NCBI RefSeq assembly: GCF_001651805.1
Contig: NZ_CP015839.1
Coordinates: 2,604,001-2,668,000 of the forward strand
Length of the DNA stretch: 64,000 bases
Direction of reading: 5' to 3'
Source of the DNA: Marinobacterium aestuarii
GTDB taxonomy: Bacteria; Pseudomonadota; Gammaproteobacteria; Pseudomonadales; Balneatricaceae
Of the stretch, positions 56,101 to 62,355 are shown one piece after another. The position numbers and the translations under genes were made by a program. The stretch's first letter is position 1. Each line of letters begins with the position of its first letter. The notes under the pieces were generated by a model. It worked only from the letters and a program-made list of their open reading frames with translations. It ran no database searches and was not told where the DNA came from.

Positions 56101-56350
56101 CTCGGTCCGCGAGGTCAGCCATCGGCGCGTGCTGACGCTGGAGCTTCAGTCCGGCTCTCTCCTCAAGCTGGCTTTTGACCAGGGCATGGGGTACTGGATC
56201 TGTACGTCGCTTGCATATGGGTTGAAGCGGTTTAATTTCGCTGACGATAGCCTGGGGCAGGCGAACCAAATGCTTGAGCGTTGGAAAGGCGTAAAAATGC
56301 TCAACGGGGGCGACTGGCCGACGGATATTGCACTTTATGAAGTGTCTTAG
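50117..56350 (+). CDS. Giant DEAD/DEAH-box helicase with DUF1998 region (DrmA/DrmB-like fusion)
   Basis: The 2077-residue protein begins with SF2 motor domains: Walker A TTGTGSGKTE near residue 120, ATMLEYMLVR near 232, DEAH box VLDEAHTY near 260 and VATSATIAGED near 292. Multiple zinc-binding cysteine pairs follow (CECNAP/CGDCKTPH near 475-490, CVQCGERG near 588). The second motor half ends with CSTTMEMGVDIGG near 1085 and RAGRAGRRSEARS near 1112. The DUF1998-type region has CTNCGASG near 1395, DNVAGGAGF near 1635 and CESVCSSC near 1662. The parts correspond to separate DrmA and DrmB proteins of DISARM-like systems. It likely remodels foreign DNA; no nuclease motif is evident. Confidence 0.85.
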   Translation: MSGYFKDLINQSLNRTREATLSILGIQDQGLRTHLSEQMHNRMGEAGCFFAPPVFEHTFGWEAGDVTFAQLKGGLLSESVVAALTDAPNENYRFDAQIYPYKHQLTSWKALLAERPKSAVITTGTGSGKTECFMVPILQDLVSEYECSGRALVGVRALFLYPLNALINSQRERLDAWTSPFGDSIRFCLYNGNTENLKSKVKKEQGLRPNEILSRERLREEPAPILMTNATMLEYMLVRQVDEPIIRISREQRSLRWIVLDEAHTYIGSQAAELSLLLRRVVEAFGKEAHEIRFVATSATIAGEDAAQKLQSYLASLAGVKDDQVIVIGGSRTVPTVDHSPTNRLSFDEIRQIDSGRTVSGARYDALSNHRLAYFIRNRIVGSQKPLDLNELVADVESFLDSQDPESRQQELLGWIDLMTDTQPTEKEPPFLKLRGHFHQRMLHGLWSCIDAKCSAKSAHLKQWPFGNVYVSQRARCECNAPVYELAFCGDCKTPHLVAEDVGGCLKQASPYAGDEFSLQDEGADDEVPEVSTGVHRSKQPVVIAPSLGEGYLDLPFDTEKAELGALSSPTVITVRQAVDYESACVQCGERGKRPAGFLRKAYLGAPFYVSNAVPTVLEFCPDPSGEASPESLPGRGRKLITFTDSRQGTARMAVRMQQEAERSRLRGMVFQILRNRQAAENQNAPTLPEKSVEALLKDAEQLEQMGMTDLARQRREEARQKQQGSAGKTQAWLSWHELVSQLAAGNDIKHSILDYNKYANPEFFGGHDNSLALAGLLLLREYARRPKNQNSTETLALVQVGYQGLEKVETLPRFWSETLAPKRGGSNEREALTLHDWRDFLKVTLDFYVRENTFFVMNDNERAWLGAKFAPKELFAPGTDLSPSSRVKLWPQVAAKGVQPRLVKLLAQGCGLDPADATSRDKMNEWLKAAWQELIRLHILQSQSGGYTLERRALKFTLPQAAWVCPMTYRLLDTTFRGLTPYIPNKIDRTRLECQPVRLPDFTSLAPQGEPEGVLAAIRSRVAQSQDIQELRQVSLWSDISDRTVEGGFYYRTAEHSAQQSAKRLENYEQWFKQGKVNVLNCSTTMEMGVDIGGISAVVMNNVPPHPANYLQRAGRAGRRSEARSVAYTLCKSDPHNTRVFANPKWAFETAIPAPVITLSATPLVQRHVNSYLLSAFLKNQTSADGDQTRLTVQWFFNAADPVVDQFADWLGSESRQFADGVKRIVKRTALEMAGIEVLAATCAQAIRQLAEIWQEEYRQINQRLSAATDPSYKKALELEKSRHEAEYLLKDLAARAFLPGYGFPTNVVTLNTYNVEDFKNKKGSTDPASKDREDNIFTYKEQPSRGLDIAVREYAPGAQIVIDGRVYRAAGIKMQSYQEGDSGGVQKFDLSWQCTNCGASGYREYAYAHGDDLCCTHCESEIPASKVKRVLRPLGFVTDFYEATSNDVSSQKYIPVERPRVQVDGSLVALPDRRCGFVRFGEDGQTVVHSGGEHGTGFAVCMSCGRADSMLVNGDLPMGMRPDQGHRPVGGASGSRKQKDCSGERVMSNLYLGYQARTHVVEWTFRNPLTGGWIDDDETGRVIATTLAVALRDAVSDYLGIASSEMGFGVRPDRDLDTGETRSVVQVYDNVAGGAGFVMTALHEMTTVVASAIEKLKCAADCESVCSSCLASKDSRVEFEQLNRKAALQWLEEARFAEHFQLPEPFSAVEGAKYWPYEPQRFIRHWINKSATGLLVRVGGDLESWDLGNPDFRKQLIACKLIDGLDVSIVIDSQQLPTALKEELALLSRFGIRVAQSTTESVSHGLVSPIQMTLRDGGYVTLLTDNRDALTPGGDWLMTEDASVWISTEQLPSWPLEMVDTAGWLAAYDSATVIEVIKELNGDVRTLANRFKQLLSEKAPGFLARLEGEPIVSIRYEDRYLRSPWTVMLLAGFMQVLKSDQLKTVRVDTVAGSGTSGTADLWNDWPQPDDMEDALKHWLSAVLGTVPDVYIHNSVREVSHRRVLTLELQSGSLLKLAFDQGMGYWICTSLAYGLKRFNFADDSLGQANQMLERWKGVKMLNGGDWPTDIALYEVS

Positions 56351-56391
56351 AGGATCGTTTCTCAGAAGTTACTAAATAATAATATTTTTTA

Positions 56392-56426
56392 CATCATTAG
56401 CCGTAGCTAGACTGCGGCTTATGATG
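56392..56426. repeat. Hairpin after the helicase gene
   Basis: CATCAT-T-AGCCG pairs with CGGCT-T-ATGATG around an eleven-base loop. It may stop or process the helicase transcript, but no T-run follows, so it is not a classic intrinsic terminator. Confidence 0.4.
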
Positions 56427-56467
56427 ATTCTGCTTATGAAACAGTTGGTTATGGTTGCTCTAGGGTT

Positions 56468-56483
56468 TGGCATGAAGGTTGTA
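56468..56483 (+). promoter_or_regulatory. Candidate sigma54 promoter upstream of the MoxR-vWA pair
   Basis: TGGCATGAAGGTTGTA has the -24 core and GG-N10-GT spacing, sharing the TGTA -12 variant with the site before hsdR. It lies 229 bases before the ATPase start, so the leader would be long. Confidence 0.4.
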
Positions 56484-56711
56484 CCGGTATGGGTGTTAAT
56501 CTTGTTTTCGTGAGGATGCAATCCATGACCGCCAAATTCATGCCCCTGTAGTAAATTTTCTGTTCGAATTATGAGCAGCTGTTTGCAAGGTGTTGCGCGA
56601 TCAACTCTAGTTGATTGATTGCTACCAGGGAGAGTATGAGGTCATGTTAAATTCACCTTCTCTCGGAAAGATCCTAACCATCCAGAACTTAACGAAAGGA
56701 TATCGACCGAT

Positions 56712-58229
56712 ATGGATATGGCACCCGTTAAATCGCTTGATCGCAAGGACAAGATCGCCCAGCTTTTAAAAGAGATGCAGAACGGCCTTCTGGAGCGTGA
56801 ATCCCACGCAAAACTGATACTCTTGGCGGCATTGGCCGGCGAGCACGTGTTACTGTTGGGCCCCCCCGGCACGGCCAAAAGCGAGCTTGCCAAGCGCTTG
56901 AAAAATGTATTCGTAGAGGCGGGTTACTTCGAGCGCCTGCTAACGCGGTTCAGCGTCCCTGAGGAGTTGTTCGGGCCGCTCTCGATCCAGGCGCTTGAGC
57001 AGGACAGGTACCAGCGATTGACCAGTGGTTACTTGCCGGAAGCGTCAATCGCCTTTATCGATGAGATCTTCAAGGCTAACAGCGCCATTCTGAACAGCCT
57101 GCTGACGCTGCTGAACGAGCGCCAGTTCGATAACGGCAACCGCCGTAGCGACGTCCCGCTGATTTCGGTCATTGCCGCCAGTAATGAGCTGCCGGAAGGG
57201 GAGGAGCTGGACGCGCTTTACGACCGATTTATGCTGAGAAGCTTTGTGCAGCCAGTGTCGGACGAGGCGTTTAGACAGCTGCTCCGACTGGAGGGTGACG
57301 TGTGTGATCCGGCGTTGGAGCTGAGGCTGCGGATCGAGGACCTCGAAGAGGTTCGAGCACTGGCAGAGAAAGTCAGGCTCAGTCCTGAAGTGCTTAAACT
57401 TTGTGAAGCCTTTCGTGGTTATCTGGCCGAACAGCAGATCTATGTTTCGGATCGCCGCTGGCGCAAGATTATCAATTTGCTTAAGGTTTCCGCTTTCACG
57501 AACAAAGAAAATGAAGTCAGTATTTTCGATGCCTGGCTTATGCCCCACTGCCTGTGGCAGAAACCGGAGCAGCTCGATGGCTTGCTTGGTTTTTACAAAG
57601 AGAACATAGCGATCGATGGCGATTACCAGCCAAGGCGACAAACTGAAGTAATATTGGCGTGGGAAAACAAATTAGCCAGCGACTGGGAGAATAAGTTTCA
57701 GAGCTCGGATGAGCATGGAAAACCTCTTTTTTACAATCAAAAAGGTGGAACTACTACATCTAACTCTCGTAAAGATCAGAAGAAAGATGCTAAGGGGCGG
57801 CCGCTGTATCTGGACTCTAGCGGGAATGAAACAACGACCAAACAGAACTCGTATGGCAGAGACAATGAGGCGCTGTACGAGGCGGTTGCCAACGCCCCCG
57901 TTATGCAAACAGTCGCATATTCTTTTGCCCATATTAATAGTCGTGTCAAACAAATCGAAGGCTTTAAGAAGGCACTGCATGCTTCACTATTAAAGCTGCA
58001 ACAGCAAAACCGTTCAGCGGAGCAAACGCTGATTGAGCACCTCTGGGTTGATGAGTCCATCTGGCCGGAGCTTAGCCAGAGTTTGAGCAACGCGATCGAA
58101 CAGACCGAGAAGCTGCTGGCACGCGCGGAGAAAGTGACTAAAGGCTTCAGGTCTTTACCGCTTGAAGACAGCGATGAGGGGGCGCTGGGCGTAGAGGCTT
58201 CAGCCCTTGAGGGTGAGCTCAGTGACTGA
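56712..58229 (+). CDS. RavA-like MoxR-family AAA+ ATPase
   Basis: This 505-residue MoxR-family protein has Walker A GPPGTAKS near residue 49, FSVPEELFGPLS near 78, Walker B IAFIDEIFKANSAILNSLL near 113, sensor IAASNELPEGEELDALYDRF near 155 and the RavA-typical IYVSDRRWRKIINLLKVSAF near 243. The C-terminal third is a charged, low-complexity insertion plus coiled coil. MoxR ATPases partner with vWA proteins to remodel other complexes, and the vWA gene follows with an eight-base overlap. In this island the partner would be the helicase-STY4851 pair. AAGGA precedes the ATG. Confidence 0.88.
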   Translation: MDMAPVKSLDRKDKIAQLLKEMQNGLLERESHAKLILLAALAGEHVLLLGPPGTAKSELAKRLKNVFVEAGYFERLLTRFSVPEELFGPLSIQALEQDRYQRLTSGYLPEASIAFIDEIFKANSAILNSLLTLLNERQFDNGNRRSDVPLISVIAASNELPEGEELDALYDRFMLRSFVQPVSDEAFRQLLRLEGDVCDPALELRLRIEDLEEVRALAEKVRLSPEVLKLCEAFRGYLAEQQIYVSDRRWRKIINLLKVSAFTNKENEVSIFDAWLMPHCLWQKPEQLDGLLGFYKENIAIDGDYQPRRQTEVILAWENKLASDWENKFQSSDEHGKPLFYNQKGGTTTSNSRKDQKKDAKGRPLYLDSSGNETTTKQNSYGRDNEALYEAVANAPVMQTVAYSFAHINSRVKQIEGFKKALHASLLKLQQQNRSAEQTLIEHLWVDESIWPELSQSLSNAIEQTEKLLARAEKVTKGFRSLPLEDSDEGALGVEASALEGELSD

Positions 58230-59778
58230 ATATCCGGTTGTCACTTCTGCGCCACCGGATCTACTGCGTCTATCTGATCTGGATGATGCCTACGTGTTGC
58301 TCGATAAACTGCCGGAGTCTCTGCTGCCGACGGTGGTGACCCATCCCGTTGGCGAATTGCAGCCGAGAGTGAGTGGTGTCGTGCAGTTGCGCCGGACCCT
58401 GCTCAAGGGCGAAACGCCGGCAGCGTTGCTGCCCTGGCCTGCCCCTGCGGCGCAATCCGCACTGTTTCAGTCGCTGGAGTCCCAAGGAGTGCTGCGGTAT
58501 TGCCGCGATAACACGGAGGTTGTCGATGCGCTGTTGGGGGACTTGCTGGAGGCGCTGGAACATAAATCGGTTGAACAGCGCCGACTGCACAGTGTGTTGT
58601 TGCAACAGTACCAGCAGGAGGCACTTGAGCAACTCGGGCAGGAGCGAAAGGCACAAAAACGGCGAGCGGCGGCCCAGCGACAACCCGTGTTGACGCAAAA
58701 TCAGTTGGCGGGTCTGTCACGAAGAGCATTTGACGATAGCTGGATTGAAGCTTCAAGTCTGGGAGTATGGTTGCCTGGAGTCTGGCAGGAGCGACTGGTG
58801 ATCTGGTCTGAACTGGAGGCGATCTTTGTCGATCTGGGGATGGTTGTCCGGCTTGGTTTCGATCTCTCCAGAGGTTTTTTTCAGAGCCATGGCTGGCTGG
58901 ATATGGTCAGGCTCAAGAAGGTTCTCAGTCAACTGCCGCAATTGCAGGACGTCATCAGAACACTGGGCAGAATGAAGAGCAGCGAAGCGCCACCCATCAT
59001 TGAGATAATCATGGAGTCTATGCTGCGTACCCGGCAAGAGCAGCGGGAAGTCAGAACGCCATTCGTCCCGATGGAAACGCGAGGTATCACGCGCTCGGAC
59101 TCGGTCAGCCGTATGTTGCCCCAAGAAGCTGCGCTGTTCGGACATCCTGTATTGAAAAAGCTCTGGCACGCCAAGCGAGCCGAGCATGCGCTGCTGAGCT
59201 ATGCCGTTGAGGGGACGGAGCTGGAAACTGTCGAAGCTCAAGTCGATGAGCAGGTCGAGGTGAAGCGGGCCGGTAAATCCAGCAGCGAAGAACGCGGTCC
59301 TATGATCGTCTGCCTCGATACATCGGGCTCCATGCGGGGCACGCCTGAAACCATTGCCAAGGCACTGGTACTCGAAACTCTGAGCGTGGCAGCCAGCGAA
59401 CGCCGTGGCTGTTATGTCTACCTGTTTGGCAGCAGCGGTGAAGTTAAAGAGCTTGAACTCAAGCCTGACGAGAACGGGTTGAATCGCCTGATCAGCTTTC
59501 TCTGCATGTCTTTTGGCGGTGGCACGGATGTAAATGGCCCGCTTCAACTGGCATTGGATCGGTGCAAGCAATCGGAATGGCGAAATGCCGATATCCTAGT
59601 GGTGAGTGATGGCGAATTCTGCTACCCGAATAGTCTATTGAACCGTATAAAAAGACGCAAGAAAAGCCATGGTTTGGCGGTACAAGGTATTCTGATCGGA
59701 GAGGGAGGAGGCGCCATGGAGCGCATGTGTGACCCTCTGCACCACTTCTGTGAGTGGTTAAACCTGGCCTGTCAGTGA
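58222..59778 (+). CDS. ViaA-like von Willebrand A domain protein
   Basis: This 518-residue protein has a long helical N-terminal part (EEALEQLGQERKAQKRRAA) and a C-terminal vWA domain (about 360-515). The metal-ion-dependent adhesion site residues lie in CLDTSGSMRG (DxSxS), the threonine in GGGTDVNGP and the aspartate in LVVSDGEF. The order helical domain then C-terminal vWA is that of ViaA, partner of RavA. I placed the start at the GTG at 58222, which has GGTGAG upstream and overlaps the ATPase stop. Upstream TTG and GTG codons in frame are alternatives. The coupling supports a physical complex. Confidence 0.85.
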   Translation: MTEYPVVTSAPPDLLRLSDLDDAYVLLDKLPESLLPTVVTHPVGELQPRVSGVVQLRRTLLKGETPAALLPWPAPAAQSALFQSLESQGVLRYCRDNTEVVDALLGDLLEALEHKSVEQRRLHSVLLQQYQQEALEQLGQERKAQKRRAAAQRQPVLTQNQLAGLSRRAFDDSWIEASSLGVWLPGVWQERLVIWSELEAIFVDLGMVVRLGFDLSRGFFQSHGWLDMVRLKKVLSQLPQLQDVIRTLGRMKSSEAPPIIEIIMESMLRTRQEQREVRTPFVPMETRGITRSDSVSRMLPQEAALFGHPVLKKLWHAKRAEHALLSYAVEGTELETVEAQVDEQVEVKRAGKSSSEERGPMIVCLDTSGSMRGTPETIAKALVLETLSVAASERRGCYVYLFGSSGEVKELELKPDENGLNRLISFLCMSFGGGTDVNGPLQLALDRCKQSEWRNADILVVSDGEFCYPNSLLNRIKRRKKSHGLAVQGILIGEGGGAMERMCDPLHHFCEWLNLACQ

Positions 59779-59798
59779 TTTTTTAAGTAAACCCACGT

Positions 59799-60356
59799 AT
59801 GGATAGGGACAGCATGTCTAAGGCAAAGGAAACATTTTCAGTATCGATTTCAGACGCGGAGGATATCCTGCGTCACTATGATTTTTTGAACAATGATCGT
59901 GTGCAAAGCAGACCCTCAGAACGAGACCCGGAAGTACTCAAGCGGGCAGCCCTAATAATGACACTGACGGCGTGGGAAACTTACGTTGAGGATCGTGTAA
60001 CAGAGGAAATGAGTATTCGCTTAAAGTTTCTGAAGGGCAGCCATATTGGGAACTATATCCAGAAAAAACTTGACGAAGATTTACGCTTTTTTCACAACCC
60101 GAACTCTCAAAAAACAAAACATCTATTTGAGAATTTTGTTGATATCGATGTGACTGAACATTGGTCATGGTTGAATTATGATCAAGAAAAGGTGCGTGCG
60201 ACCTTGAATAGCTGGATCAGTAAGCGCGGTGATGCCGTCCATCGCTCCGTAACCGACAAGCAAAGCAATCATCTCGTCAAACGGGATGATATGGAAAAAT
60301 GCATCCGGTTTTTCAAAGATCTTGTCGAGGCTACGGACCAAGCATTGGCGGATTAA
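59799..60356 (+). CDS. HEPN-domain protein with RX4H motif, candidate RNase effector
   Basis: This 185-residue helical protein resembles the RiboL-PSP/MAE_28990-type HEPN group. AALIMTLTAWETYVEDRVTEE near residue 50 is the first helix pair, and SKRGDAVHRSV near 147 contains R-G-D-A-V-H, the RX4H pattern of catalytically competent HEPN ribonucleases. HEPN RNases commonly act as toxins or abortive-infection effectors. It follows the vWA gene by 20 bases and closes the cluster, so it may be the system's effector. A second ATG five codons in (59814) is possible. It could instead be an independent toxin without partner; I see no linked antitoxin gene. Confidence 0.72.
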   Translation: MDRDSMSKAKETFSVSISDAEDILRHYDFLNNDRVQSRPSERDPEVLKRAALIMTLTAWETYVEDRVTEEMSIRLKFLKGSHIGNYIQKKLDEDLRFFHNPNSQKTKHLFENFVDIDVTEHWSWLNYDQEKVRATLNSWISKRGDAVHRSVTDKQSNHLVKRDDMEKCIRFFKDLVEATDQALAD

Positions 60357-60421
60357 GTACCATAAGACCCAGCTCAAACACCGTATGAGCAATTTCACGC
60401 CTCTTCAGATAGCCTGTAGAG

Positions 60422-60755
60422 TATTTCGTCATAAAAGAGCAGGGCGGTGGTGCCCTGATTCCTGAAGGGCCTGGCAAGCCCGGCTTTATCCATACCATTG
60501 GTTTGAGCAACAAAGGCATGCCTGGGCTGTACCGCCTGGAGCTACAGGTGACCAAAGGATCCGGAAAACTGGCCAAAAGTGATGGACCACGACTTCCATC
60601 TGCATGTGGTCGAACTGCAAAACTCAGGCCCCCTGAATCATATGGCGCTGGCCAGTCTGGTCGCATTCGCCTCGGGCCAGATGGTTGTTCTGGGTGACAT
60701 GAGCCTGGGCGGCAGTGTCGCGCCGGTACTAGTGGTTCTATTTAACAAAAAATAG
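60422..60755 (+). pseudogene. brxL: Remnant of a BREX BrxL Lon-like protease gene
   Basis: Two frames hold pieces of the BrxL C-terminal protease domain. The first (60422 to about 60575) reads IKEQGGGALIPEGPGKPGF and IHTIGLSNKGMPGLYRLELQ. The second (about 60579 to a stop at 60755) reads DHDFHLHVVELQNSGPLNH and VVLGDMSLGGSVAPVLVV. About 30 residues are missing at the junction, and everything N-terminal (the AAA+ part) and after VVLFNKK is gone. The catalytic-serine segment is altered. It is a dead fragment at the cargo's right edge. Confidence 0.65.
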
Positions 60756-61120
60756 GACGAAAAATGACCAAAGTCGGCTTTTCCGCAGTAGATCAGTGGT
60801 AAGTCCGACAGGCTGCTAGCTTGAGTGAGGATCTTGGCGAAAGCCTACTTGCTGCGAAGGTAAGGCCTGGTGGCTAGCAACATCAACTCAGTGCAAGGTT
60901 CGCCAGCTACGTTGCCCGATATGGCACTGAGCCTTCAATACTTCAATCTTCGCGACTCTCCGCACGGCTTGGGAGGTTGCGTGTGACTGGAGCTGTAAGC
61001 AAAAAATCGAAAACACAGATGTTACACAAGGCAGGCGAAAACGACGCCGACATCCATTGATTTACGACAGTTGTTGCCTGGTGGATTGCACCACAGGGTC
61101 GCACCAAATCTTCCGCGAAG
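60756..61120. other. Right-end flank without recognisable gene
   Basis: I see no convincing coding frame between the BrxL remnant and the first right-end repeat. The sequence may be further eroded cargo. Confidence 0.4.
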
Positions 61121-61139
61121 TTCAGCCTTGAACTGGAAA
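61121..61139 (-). repeat. Internal TnsB-type repeat, right end
   Basis: On the minus strand this reads TTTCCAGTTCAAGGCTGAA, identical to the left-end repeat at 18991 at 18 of 19 positions and inverted relative to it, as expected for the opposite transposon end. Confidence 0.75.
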
Positions 61140-61211
61140 CTGCAAGATAATCGGTAACGCTAGAATCAGCTGAAACCTATATGTGGTGGGGCCTGCGGCC
61201 TATGCGGAAAG

Positions 61212-61256
61212 TTTCCAGTAGGGCTGAATTAATTCAGATCTGTACTGGAAACTACA
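61212..61256 (-). repeat. Right terminal inverted repeat of the Tn7-like element with an opposed inner copy
   Basis: The terminal 27 bases (61230-61256), read on the minus strand, begin TGTAGTTTCCAGTACAGATC and match the left terminus at 23 of 27 positions. An inner TTTCCAGTAGGGCTGAATTA (61212-61231) faces the other way, making an imperfect palindrome around CTGAATTAATTCAG. CAAG follows directly. Confidence 0.78.
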
Positions 61257-62355
61257 CAAGGCAATGGCCGAGCAGGATACCGGTATGTTAGTCTATTTAA
61301 CATAATATACATTATGCGTAGTTAATATTGGTTATATATAAGGCTCAATTTGTAAGGTCAGTGCTTACTTCAGTTTCCGGATATGGCGCTACATCATTTC
61401 TCAGTCAGCGCTGCATCCTGACTGCCCAGCTGAATTTGCGAGCAGTCAGGATGAAGCTCGACAGCTTCGCTCGGCACCGTGCGGAGAGTCGCCAAGAATA
61501 CTTCTTTGCGGACCAAGTCCCGTTCAGCGCGGCTCAGCGCACGAAGGCATTCCGCTGATTAGCGTTACGATGTCGCCACTGGCAGCGCTGCTAGCTGGCA
61601 CGCTGATGTTCTATATAGCTCCCAGGATTCGACTTGCCGTTTTCGCAGCGATTACCTGAGCCCAGGCACCCGCATTGGAGATCCTCAGGCCTTTCTGCTG
61701 CGTCGGAGTCATTTGCTCGAAGCTGCACTGCCAGCCAGTGGAGCCCCATGATGTCTCAAGCAGAAATGATGCGACTTCAGGTATGGAGCCTGTTGCAGGC
61801 AAATGAGCCCATCATAAGTAGTGGCTACCTGGTGCTGGGTCCATGAAATAGAAATCTTCACGACCCTGCGCACGGGAGTACTCCCTGGTTACTTTCTCTA
61901 ATAAAAACAAATAGATGCATGGCTATGCCGATAACGTAGTTTATCGGCATAGCTACATGTATAAGGCGAGGTATAGTCAAAAAATACAGAATACGTATCG
62001 TGGGTAATTTGCCCTGCCGCCCTTGGTCACCGCACTAGGATTTTGCTGACTGTATCAGCATGTCGATGACGCTGCTGAGATCAACGTCATCCGTAACAAC
62101 GGCCGCAAATGACGCCCGTAGAGACTCAGCCTTTCCAGATTTTCATATTCACAATCAATGAGTTGTCACATGAACTCGTAGTATCGTGTAAAGATTCCAA
62201 TATCCTGTTTGAAGATTTTGGCCCGCCCTCGCCTGCTTGCAGGCATCGAAAATGCCCTGAGCCCCAAGCTTGCCGTGATTGTTGCTCATCAGCCACGATT
62301 TTATCGATGTTTGCTATGCTTAAAGGCCCTATCAGGTGAATGATTAGGCCATGTT
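61257..62355. other. Long gene-poor stretch between the transposon and rimK
   Basis: About 1.1 kb contains no credible complete gene; short open frames have no protein-like composition. On the minus strand, 62034-62140 encodes a short stretch of gene-end character (ESLRASFAAVV, then DDVDLSSVIDMLIQSAKS and a stop), closed upstream by stops. It may be the leftover 3' end of a lost chromosomal gene. The last 60 bases should contain the rimK promoter, which I could not define. Confidence 0.4.

Larger units (their letters stand above)
56351..56711. other. Intergenic region with hairpin and candidate promoter
   Basis: No gene is present. It contains the long hairpin at 56392-56426 and a sigma54-like promoter at 56468. 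It separates the helicase gene from the MoxR-vWA pair, implying a separate transcript for the latter. Confidence 0.5.
18908..61256. mobile_element. Tn7-like transposon of about 42.3 kb carrying a defence island
   Basis: The element is bounded by 27-base inverted repeats that match at 23 positions and begin TGT/end ACA. CAAG lies flush outside both ends (18904-18907 and 61257-61260); a five-base duplication is usual for the family, so one base may have been lost or changed. Further TTTCCAGTTCAAG-type repeats lie inside both ends. It encodes TniQ, TnsC, TnsB and TnsA (23054-28116, minus strand). Cargo is umuDC, a decayed LuxR gene with an IS200-like insertion, and 28.2-60.8 kb of defence-type genes. 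The transposition genes lie near the left end, and the tnsA side faces the right end across the whole cargo. Confidence 0.82.

Noticed and set aside
61328-61846. Short open frames between the transposon end and rimK
   Set aside because: They overlap on both strands, have no family resemblance and lack ribosome sites.
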